Shown here piece after piece: positions 55,469 to 64,000 of a DNA stretch of 64,000 bases (positions within the stretch are counted from its first letter, which is position 1; the number at the start of each line of letters is the position of its first letter). A program made the translations under genes and the position numbers. The stretch is from Amorphophallus konjac (lineage: Eukaryota; Streptophyta; Magnoliopsida; Alismatales; Araceae): assembly GCA_022559845.1 (NCBI GenBank), contig CM040120.1, positions 162,608,334 to 162,672,333 on the forward strand, read 5' to 3'. The notes below the pieces were generated by a model. That model had not been told where the DNA came from, did no database searches, and worked only from the letters and a program-made list of their open reading frames with translations.

Positions 55469-55812
55469 TGTAGCAACTACATTTAAAATAGTAAATAAAT
55501 AAGATTATTTAATTGCCTTCTTAAATCAAAAATTTTAAAAAAGATAAAAAAAATATGAAAAATATGTAACCCTGTAGAAAAAGGAATTTATAACAAAATT
55601 GCTAAATTGGAAAACCCCAAAAGAAAATTCAAAATAGGGTTAATGGCCTAGATTAGAGTTTCTTGGGTTAACTCGGAGTTTGAAAGAACCAACCCATAAT
55701 CGGCCTAATTGGACCCTAATTCTTGACCTAATGGGCTAAAATCGAAACCTAAACCCTTAGCCCACCTATGGTGGTCGATTGCACTCAAAACCCTAACCCT
55801 AGGAACCCCTAA
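55469..55812 (+). repeat. T2 3' LTR, first part
   Basis: It starts TGTAGCAACTAC after the PPT and runs 344 bases until the S2 LTR begins. It ends CCTAA, the likely S2 target word. Confidence 0.8.
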
Positions 55813-57881
55813 TGTTGGGTCCGAGGCAACGGCAATCAAGAGGGGGGGTGAATTGATTGGCCTACTAAAAAATAATTTCCAAGTAATTGAGATCAACTTT
55901 GATGAACGATGGATAGATAAGCAATTAATTCCTATGCGCCTAGATGAACAAAGAACAAGATATAGCAATTTGGATTACTCACTCAAGACCCACTCGCGTG
56001 TGATTAACAATGATGTGAATATATGAGTGTATTCAACGCAGCGTCGATACCTCGAATAGCGAATAACTAAAATAGAAGAAGTGAAAACCACAAGCAAACC
56101 ACCGTCAAACCACAAGGCATAGAATTTTTAGGTGGTTCGGCCACACACCTTTGTGCACCTACGTCCACCCCTCACCAAACCCGGTGAGTATTCCACTATC
56201 TTGTAAATTTTCCTAAGAGACAGCGCACACGGAGCGGCACTCCGACACACAGCCAGGACGATGCCTGCACACACACGGGAGATAACTCCCAAACACACAC
56301 GGGGAACAATCCCCAAACTGCATGTGGAGATGCTCCACACAAAAAGACGCACAAGCGTCAACACAACCACTCAGAGGTCAAATCTTCGAACACCCACACA
56401 GAATATTCTTTCAAAAATGGACAAGATGATCATAGATGGATACAATAAGCCCAAAAAAATTCTAAAGATTGAACCAATAAAATCTATCAAGAGTAAAGCT
56501 CCCCCTTCTTGGAATGATCTAGTTCTTCTTAGTTCATGGTCAGAAGGTTGCGATTTCAGCATCCTCTCATTCCTCTCTTCAATCTGCTCCACTTTTCCTT
56601 CTTCCACGAGCTCCAGAAATCACTTGAAGTAGATCAAATTCTCCTCTCTTGAGCTCCTTCTTTCTTTCTTCTCTTTCTTCTCCTACAAGATAGAAAACAT
56701 AAACACATTAGGGTTCATCCTCTCAAATTCGGAATAAACATATATATATAGCAAGGAGTGACCAAATGACCCATATACCCATTCTAAAATGTTTTAAAAA
56801 CACTTCAAACCTCATTCATTTCAAGCATAACAAATGGTTAGATGTTACCATGATCCACATGACATGTGAGGGTTTAGAAACCATCCTTGAACCTGCAAAG
56901 ACACAAGTTAATCTCAGATTCTCTTGAATCATAAAAATAAGATCTTACCAAGTATTGTCCTTGTTTTAGATGAGGTTTTACTTGATGGTTGCACACTTGC
57001 AAAATATTAAACTCAACATTCAATATAGCATGAGGAAGATTGAACATCATTTCACAGTTAAACTCATATCAAATGAAGCTCAACAAGATTTAATGATCTC
57101 ATGATGAAAAAAACTCCTTATATTTAAACTTGATACTTCCACATAAAGGTCCACAACTTTACAACCATCCAAATGCACATTGCATCAAGAAATGATTCCA
57201 TAAAGACATAATGCACAAGCTTTAGCATTTGATGAACTTTGAATCTTATGTTGCATCCAAGGCATATACAATGGTATGGGAGCTCAATCATTCAATTAGC
57301 ATTTGCTGAAGTACACATACATATCATGAGACTTAATTTGACATGTTCATAGAGTTGAAGTGTAGTCTTTTTGGAACAAAGGAAATGTGGACCATCAGAC
57401 TCAAAGAACATTGTTAGGATAAAGTATGAACACCGGACCTTCTTGAATTCTTGTATGAACACTGAAACACACACATTTCACAAGGCAAAATGAACATAAG
57501 TTTCTGACCTTCAAGACAAATTAGACTTGCCATGCAATCATGTTTCCACATATATTGCCATTTAGAACAAGGCATTCACACACATGCACGTATGCATTCT
57601 TGCAAGCATGTTTCCCAATTTTCACAATCAATCTCTTCTCCTGAAAAGTCGCATGCATCACATGCATCAATATGTATTCATGTAAACATGTTTCCACAGA
57701 TTCACCATCATTCTCATTTCTTAAAAAGTCACATGCATCAATATGCATTCATTCATGTAAACATGTTTCCACAACATCATTCTCATTCAATACAAGGTTT
57801 CTCAACCATGCATTCTCACTCATACTTTCTCACACATACATAAAGTTTTATTGTCATCAAAATCACATACATAACACAACA
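55813..57881 (-). repeat. S2 3' LTR (2069 bp)
   Basis: The ends are TGTTGGGTCC (plus, left) and CACAACA (right). The minus-strand start reads TGTTGTGTT, with TTTTGATGACAAT soon after. It contains the Sirevirus-type G-run word GGGGGGGTGAATTG near its 3' end and an ATATATATATA TATA box at 56741-56750. Its first 585 bases hold many ATGCATG and GAAACATG words. Confidence 0.88.
57291..57848. repeat. Left arm of large inverted repeat (in S2 LTR)
   Basis: It is matched in reverse complement by 60048-60620. Shared words include AAACATGTTTACATGAA, GATGGTCCACATTTCCTTTG and CAAGAAGGTCCGGTGTTC. Confidence 0.88.
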
Positions 57882-57896
57882 ATCTCCCCCTTTTTG
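57882..57896 (-). other. S2 polypurine tract
   Basis: The minus strand reads CAAAAAGGGGGAGAT directly before the LTR. Further GGGGGAGA tracts follow at about 57930, 59153 and 59189. Multiple tracts are a known Sirevirus feature. Confidence 0.8.
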
Positions 57897-58784
57897 ATGA
57901 TGACAAAATTTTATGACAAATGATTCTTCTCCCCCTTTGGCATAATCAAAAAGTGGGGCATTTTGCAAGAAACAGAGCATTCAATTTCATAACCATCACA
58001 GTTTGAATTTAGCACATGAACTAGATTCAGGAACCAGAGCCACACATCACAAGAAATAATCACATGGTTCTTTACATTGTTCCATAAATCATAAGAGCCT
58101 GAATTTAATGCTTACATGCCAAAATGAGATGCTTAGATGCCATGACTGATGTCAATTGTTAGGAACTTAAGCACCACTTGTTGAAGATAAAACATCAAGT
58201 ATGACAAGTATGCATATTAAATTTCCCACTCAGAGCTTCCAACTCAACATTCAAATTAAGATCATGCAGTATAGAAGGACTTCATGGATCAAAATTTCAT
58301 GGATATTCAGAGTCCTAAGCACACAGATTGTCAACAACAAAAGTCAGAGTGAGGGGAATAAATGCAATGAAGTAATGATCATGCAAGGGAATGCAATGAA
58401 GTAATGGTTATGCAATGACATGCAAGCATACAAGCATTCTTTACAGACATGCAAATATTAGCATATATTAGATAGATCTCCCTCCAGGAGTGGGATAAGA
58501 AAAGTGCAATAGATTCAAAAACTAGAAGCATAGCATGAGCCAAAACTAAAGAAGCTGTGCATGTACAAAGAGTTTGCATAATCATGTATATAGACAAATT
58601 CACAAGATATGCCTAAAACAAAAACACTGTGAATTGCATGTGCTCAAAAGTGTGCAATGAATCTTAAACATAAAGATATACAAAATTTCCAAATAACACT
58701 AACCGATGTCTTTCCACTCCACAATTTCATTTTAGATCCTTGACTATCGATAGCTTCACACAGCCCCTTTCTTTTTATTTTTAA

Positions 58785-58945
58785 ATTGGACTTCACCATT
58801 TTACGCGAGTCTTCTCATGTGTCTCAATGGAGATTCCCGGTTACTAGGATCCGTCACTCATTCTATTTTTCTTGTGAAATTTTATTTCACCCTTTCACAC
58901 AAGTTTCCTCATTTATTTCAGGGAGAATTCTTGGTTACTAGGATC
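58785..58945 (+). repeat. ACGCGAG...CGGTTACTAGG repeat units in S2
   Basis: Two units (58790 and 58876) share CTCATGTGTCTCAATGGAG and CCCGGTTACTAGGAT with element G's threefold repeat. Confidence 0.75.
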
Positions 58946-59347
58946 CACATTCCACTTATTCACTATTTGTAGGGGCAGGTAGCTTTTTCCTCACAATTAC
59001 TCCTGATGATCATGTAGAACTTCCAGTATCATGTAAGAATTAGAACAAACTACCAATATCTTTATGGTTAAAAGACATTAAACACAAGTTTTTCAAAGTG
59101 TGGGGGTTTTGTTTCAAGTATGTACTATGAATTATGCTAGAGACATGAGATTTCTCCCCCTGAGTATATGCACTCACAATATTAGGTTTCTCCCCCTTAA
59201 TGTATGCCATGTAACACACCTAGTTTGAATCAGTGTAGTTTTTATATATCAAGGTGTATATGGTCTTAGAATCATTCAAAAAATTACTTTGTAAGCTATG
59301 TACAACCAAGCATGCAGGGATTTAATAAGGCAATCATATAAAGTGAT

Positions 59348-59462
59348 TTTTGGTACAAGGTGGAGAACTTGATCTGAAAATCATCTGGCGGTTAGTAAAG
59401 GTTTCCAGCTGAATCTAATCCAACTTTCCATACAACACCATTTTATATACCAAAAAATCATG
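59348..59462 (+). repeat. TTGGTA/TACCA module, direct copy in S2
   Basis: It starts TTTGGTACAAGGTGGAGAAC, has TTTCCAGCTGAAT inside, and ends ACCATTTTATATACCAAA. The ends pair as inverted repeats. Confidence 0.75.
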
Positions 59463-59934
59463 ACATTGAAGCATTAATGAATCAAAGTATGCATGAGACT
59501 CATATTTACAATGTATGCAGAATCTGTGAATGATATGCAGAGATGCCAATGCAATCTTTTTATGCAGATTTTCAGTCTATATGAAGTCTTGACCTTATTT
59601 ACAAATTGAGCAGTCTAGAACATTCAAGTAAGCGTGAAACCAGTAAATGTAGGAGATAAATTTTCATTAAATCTAGAACTGAACCATGAGCATTTTATTT
59701 CAGACTTCATCATGAAGAACCATATTCTTTAGAACCCAAATGTTCAACCATGATCATTCAAAAATAGTATTGTAGCACAGGGTGAGGAATTCTTCAGTTT
59801 AGCAATTTTTACCTTTCTTGAATAGGAAAATTTTCAGATTCAATTTAAAAGCACTGCAAATCAAAGGGAAATTGATTTAATCAAAACAAATATTTCTTCA
59901 CAAACCATACAAGGTCCCATTGAATGAATGTTGG

Positions 59935-60040
59935 TATATCAAATGGTGATATTTGAAATGACAGGTTAAGTCTGTTAGGAAGCTATCACTATGCATGAGT
60001 TGGATATTCGGATCAATATCTCCGCCTAATATCAAAATTC
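59935..60040 (-). repeat. TTGGTA/TACCA module, inverted copy in S2
   Basis: On the minus strand it has AGGCGGAGATATTGATCCGA, then CATGCATAGTGATAG and ACCATTTGATATACCAAC, in the module order. Confidence 0.7.
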
Positions 60041-60047
60041 AGAAATT

Positions 60048-60620
60048 CAACTTTATGTATGTGTGAGAAAGTATGATTGAGAATGCATGGTTGAGAAAGC
60101 CTTGTATTGAATGAGAATGATGTTGTGGAAACATGTTTACATGAATGAATGCTTTACATGAATGAATGCATATTGATGCATGTGACTTTTTAAGAAATGA
60201 GAATGATGGTGAATCTGTGGAAACATGTTTACATGAATACATATTGATGCATGTGATGCATGTGAATTTTGAAGAGATGAGATTGGTTGTGAAAATTGAG
60301 AAACATGCTTGCAAGAATGCATATGTGCATGTGTGTGAATGCCTTGTTCTAAATGGCAATAGATGTGGAAACATGATTGCATGGCAAGTCTAATTTGTCT
60401 TGAAGGTCGAAAACTCATGTTCATTTTGCCTTGTTTAATGTGTGTGTTTCAGTGTTCATATAGGAATTCAAGAAGGTCCGGTGTTCATACTTTGTCAAAA
60501 CAATATTCTTTGAGTCTGATGGTCCACATTTCCTTTGTTCCAAAAAGACTACACTTGAACTCTATGAACATGTCAAATTAAGTCTCATGATATGTATGTG
60601 TACTTCGACAAATGCTAAAG
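60048..60620 (+). repeat. Right arm of large inverted repeat (Sirevirus LTR fragment, plus strand)
   Basis: This is the reverse complement of 57291-57848 with scattered differences and small indels. It starts about 33 bases inside the LTR end and stops at a word TTCGACAAATGCTAA. The open frames here are by-products. Confidence 0.88.
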
Positions 60621-62069
60621 TCCTGCTCACGTGAAGTCCTTGCTATCTCGGCCGTTGCCTCCCCTTCCTCCTTTCCTCCTGTTGCATGCGTTGAGGCTCC
60701 TTCGCAACCTGCGGTTGGGTCCTCTTTTGTGGGGCCTACCTTGGCGTCTACCATTCCTGGAGGTGCTGCGTCCGTTCCCGCTGGCCCTCATGAGTTGGCT
60801 ACTGCCCAGACATGCGAGGAGCTCCTGCTTGCTCCCTCTCCTTTGCTTCGCCAACCAGCAACAGGTGCCACTGTGGGTGCTGCCTCCCACAACCCGTGTG
60901 TTCCTCCCCTTCTAGAAGTCAAACACCCTGATTCCCCTAGGTTCCCTAGATCAAGCTCCTCCAGTCAACCTCGTCGCTCCAGCTTGGGGTCTTCCTCTAG
61001 AATGCCTCCCCCGCCTCTAGATGCACCTTGCACTCCTATTCCTGCTACGTCTTCGCCTGCATATTGTCCTTCAGACGGTTGCTTGCCTGAGGGTCCCCGC
61101 GTCCACCTGATGCGTCTTGCCCTCCTACTGCCCCGGCTACCCCCATCTACACGCTCAACTCCGAGGCCCCCTGCTGGTCTCCTCCCCCTGTTTCCGCCAG
61201 CACGGGGCCCTATGCAGCTGGTGCCATAGGTCCTTCTGTAGCTGCTGCACCCTCGTCTTCCTCTGCTGTTGTGGCCCCTACAGCATCCTCCTCCAGCCCG
61301 TCGTGTTCCCTTGCTACGGGGGCTGCTAGCTCTCCTAGGGCGGAGGGTGCTTTGCCTGCTGCCCCTCGGCTCTCCTTCGCCCAGGCCTTGCGTCGAGCTA
61401 CAAAGTCCTATGATCGCGGTCCGCCCGGCCCGTTTGTGTGCCCCACTCCTATCTTGGATCCTCCTTCCTGGGCTGGGCCCTCTAGGGTAGATGTGCCACC
61501 CTCCCCAGCTGAGGGAGGGCTCCAGTTCTGCTCACCTTTTCAGGTTCTCACCATTCTGGGCCTTCAGCCTGTCCCTGCCGGTTCCTTTGACCTTCAACGC
61601 ACTCATGCCCTCTTTGTTGGAAACCATGGGAAGGAGCATTCGAGGCCGACCCCTAGGCACGAGGGCGTTGCTACCAGAAGTTCTCACAGGAGATCCAACT
61701 CCACCAATTCCACTCGGGACCGCTGATGAGTTCGGCTGGCTGCTTTGTCTTGCAGGTCGCCCTCTCGTTTGTGGTTCCTTGTTTTGGCCACGTGTTTGGC
61801 TGTTGGTGTTGTTATTCCTTTGGTTTTTTGGGCTTTGCCGTTGTGTTGTATTGGCCCTCTTGTCATCCCTGACAGTGTGTTCCCCCTCCCCCGGACCTTG
61901 CTCGTCCTTTGTATCCCCCATGTTATGTTCCTTTTCTCTCTGCACTTCTTAATGGAAAATCGCTTGCCTGGTGGTCAGGGTGGCACGTCCTATCCCTTCC
62001 GCAATGAAGGGATGATCGGACTCTCTTATTTCCCACCTTGCAAGTATTACCTTTTAGTTAAAAAAAATG
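60621..62069 (+). pseudogene. Pro/Ser/Ala-rich stretch with A-tail, possibly a LINE-like relic
   Basis: The GC-rich plus strand encodes Pro/Ala/Ser-rich peptide in shifting frames, then SFAQALRRATKSYDRG, which resembles the S-[YF]-A-Q motif in the ORF1 N-terminus of LINE segment 1. A short ORF1-like tail with RGRP follows (AT-hook-like, around 61640). About 330 bases of non-coding sequence end in TTAAAAAAAATG near 62069. No DUF4283, EN or RT is present. An internally deleted LINE is my best guess, but a captured gene fragment is possible. Target duplications were not found. Confidence 0.4.
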
Positions 62070-62182
62070 ATTGAGGTCCCATACCATTGTATATGTATGA
62101 TAAGGTTAACCGTGAATTTTTCGTGGATTTTTCTCCTCAAATTTCCTAGATCGAATCCAGTACACTAAGGGGTCTCTTAGCT

Positions 62183-62190
62183 CTATAAAT
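62183..62190 (+). promoter_or_regulatory. T2 LTR TATA box
   Basis: The sequence CTATAAAT lies in the expected LTR position. The minus-strand T1 LTR has CATATAAATAGG at the matching place. Confidence 0.55.
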
Positions 62191-63349
62191 TGGAGGCCAT
62201 GCCCCAACAAACCCTATTTTGCTCGGGAGACCGGTGGCATGCTAGATCGAGGGAGGATTCAGTGAGTTAAGGCAAGGTCATCTAGGGTTCCGGCATCCTT
62301 CATCATCATCATCTCAGATCCACTAAGGTAGGTTTTTTCTCAGGCCAAATCTTCGATAATATGTATCAATTTGTGTGCCTTTAAGTGTTCTTTCATTTGG
62401 TGTCATTATGCCTAATTTTTATTAAGTGTATCGATCAGAATCAGGTTTTGAGTCAAGGTGTGTCGGAGTTCGCCGGAAGGTGAGGCCCTGTTTCAGATCG
62501 CGGTACTCCCAGTGACCGCGACTCTGAACGCGGCACCCCAATCAACCGCGACTATAGCGTTTCTATTTTTTTTATTAAATTATGAAAACTATTAAAGGCT
62601 GCTTGATTGCGGCACCACGATAGATTGCGTCTATCTGGTCACGGCCCTGATTGAGACAACGTTCTATGCTCGGGTTGCCAGCAAACTCAGCCCTTTTCTC
62701 GTGTTCTGATTTTTGAAAACATTGATTTGACAGCATGTTCTAAGGTAGAAAATAATGCAGAATGCACTGAATGACTAGGATTTCATGAAAGAATGCTTAA
62801 ATCATGAATAAGATCCATGTCCTTTTGGTCCTTGATGCTTACTTCATCTCCATGCTACTTCATGAAAAGAGTAGGGTAACTTGCTATTAACCTGTTAAAC
62901 ATTGGAGATTTCTACACTTTCATGACTTGATAGCCTAATGCTATTGATGCTATGTAAAGACTTATTAGAGGGTCATGCCACTCTGGTGGTATCGACTCAC
63001 CTTCACCACTATTTTTCGCGTAACTAAAACCCTAATTCTTGGGGTAGTTGGAACCCTCCGTCGGATATTCCTTCTATCGGACTGGAACCACTACCACAAG
63101 GCCTCCGTAAGTCTCCATGAGCCTGGGATTCCCACTAGGACACCGAGTGGGTTGTACCCTAAAAACCCTGAAAACCCCTGGAATCCACGTCCTACTGGAT
63201 AGGATGGGGTTCAACCAGCTTTTGAGAGGGTAGTACGAGGTTGTAACCAAGTTCTGCCAACTCTGTCGTGAATGCGGGCCTTAGGAGCACTACGTTCAAC
63301 TATTAACGCCTAGTGAAACAACCGCGTTCAACCACTATGCATGCCTGCT

Positions 63350-63640
63350 TCAGTCGACTGATAACCCGCTTTAGTCGACTGATATTCTATTCTGTTGACT
63401 GATAATTTGATTTCAGTCGACTGATTTTTGCCTCAGTCAACTGATACCTGACCCTCGTCAACCCACCTCTGGCTCTGCTCTGAACGCGGGCCTGGGCCTG
63501 ACCATGTCTATGAAGGCCGCGGTGGGTCGCTCGACCATGTTAGCCTCTCCTACGTAGCAAGTCGACAGACCTGCATAGTCTGTCGATAGACTTGTATAGT
63601 TAGTCGACAGACTTACCATATCTATCGATAGACTTTTTGG
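63350..63640. repeat. Palindrome array CAGTCGACTGAT in T2 LTR
   Basis: Five copies or variants of CAGTCGACTGAT (63353-63450) are followed, after a gap, by GTCGACAGAC and TGTCGATAGACT words (63560-63635). The core is self-complementary. Confidence 0.8.
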
Positions 63641-64000
63641 CTTTGTTCCCGAACGCGACCATGCTCTAGATCGTGTTACCATATCGCAGTGGGTATGCCA
63701 ACCGCGTTCCAACCCAATTTTTCTCGAATTATGAGTTTCTTATTTTACGTGATGAGATCCGTGCTTTACCTAGGTTCTAGCCTTCCAGGCTATTCCCCTA
63801 GATTTTTCACGACCCATTTTATGTCATATCCCAGAACTTTACTGGAACTACCTTGAATACTGGTCTTTAAGTCATATCCCTATGACTTATCTCTTGATCT
63901 AATGAACTTGACACCTTCTAAGGAAATTGTCCCCACTCTTAATGCCTTTGATTACATGAGCTTGTCCTTAGCATTCTTGGCCGGTAAATAATGAATGTCT

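Larger units (their letters stand above)
57882..60047 (-). other. S2 3' interior, non-coding
   Basis: No protein domain is found. It holds the PPT and extra purine tracts. A stretch (58785-59300) is collinear with element G's 25650-26280. A direct module copy lies at 59348-59462 and an inverted copy at 59935-60040. Confidence 0.65.
55813..60620 (-). mobile_element. Sirevirus-type element S2, rearranged
   Basis: On the minus strand the 3' LTR (57881 to 55813) is preceded by a PPT and 2.2 kb of 3' interior without genes. On the right, instead of more interior, comes an inverted fragment of the same LTR (60048-60620). Pol and gag are absent. No matching target word is found on the right. Confidence 0.75.
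62074..64000 (+). repeat. T2 3' LTR, second part (continues past window)
   Basis: A plus-strand TATA box (CTATAAAT, 62183-62190) is followed by sequence that matches the T1 LTR in reverse. For example, 63055-63180 (CCGTCGGATATTCCTTCT, GGCCTCCGTAAGT, GAGCCTGGGATTC) matches 12395-12510. It contains CGCGGT/ACCGCG hairpins (62495-62560) and a palindrome array (63350-63640). No gene is seen. Confidence 0.8.

Noticed and set aside
55780..55812. Telomere-like words (CCCTAACCCTAGG), also near 15900 and 20350
   Set aside because: Only one or two units each, inside LTRs; no tandem array, so not an interstitial telomere.
57532..60424. His/Ser-rich open frames in both arms of the S2 inverted repeat
   Set aside because: They mirror each other because the DNA is an inverted repeat of an LTR rich in ATGCATG words; not a protein family.

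Overview
This window is angiosperm nuclear heterochromatin made almost wholly of nested retrotransposons. I found no host protein gene, tRNA, rRNA or CRISPR. A plant is indicated by Sirevirus-type Ty1/copia elements (coiled-coil plus zinc-knuckle gag, LTR beginning TGTTGGAACCC, GGGGGAGA polypurine tracts), chromodomain-bearing Ty3/gypsy elements of Tekay/Del type primed by initiator tRNA-Met, a very large Ty3/gypsy element resembling the Tat/Ogre group, and an L1-type LINE with DUF4283/CCHC ORF1, EN, RT and zf-RVT. The species cannot be named from this. Many coding remnants carry stops and frameshifts.  Layout, left to right. (1) 1-6385: gag-only Sirevirus S1 on the minus strand, 5' LTR 4265-6385, running off the left edge. 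(2) 6386-16984: Tekay-like element T1 on the minus strand, bounded on both sides by the same 5-bp word GCTTC and by Sirevirus LTR ends. It is circularly permuted: the second half of its chromodomain lies upstream of its LTR. Its LTR (10963-16857) carries a solo LTR (D, 12650-15048) and a 5'-truncated LINE (about 16264-16664). (3) 16985-17055: a 71-bp Sirevirus LTR remnant. (4) 17056-54700: one LINE of about 5 kb on the minus strand, cut into six pieces by five LTR insertions, each with a 5-bp target duplication: solo LTR C (17809-20892), a 17-kb gag-only element G (21876-38866), a gag-protease-only element (39394-46016), solo LTR B of the G type (47258-51120) and solo LTR A (51994-54065). (5) 54701-64000: Tekay-like element T2 on the plus strand, into whose integrase the LINE inserted. 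Its 3' LTR starts at 55469 and is broken by Sirevirus S2 (LTR 55813-57881), an inverted Sirevirus LTR fragment and a Pro-rich LINE-like stretch, then resumes near 62070.  How the parts work together. Three elements of different lineage (S1, G and the gag-protease element) keep gag and priming sites but show no reverse transcriptase or integrase, so they would depend on enzymes supplied in trans. T1 and T2 are decayed relatives of autonomous elements. Many LTRs and the 3' half of G contain arrays of short hairpin units. In G the hairpin stems change in a compensatory way between units. A module of about 110 bp bounded by TTGGTA/TACCA ends occurs both in the gypsy-type G LTRs and in the copia-type Sirevirus interiors.
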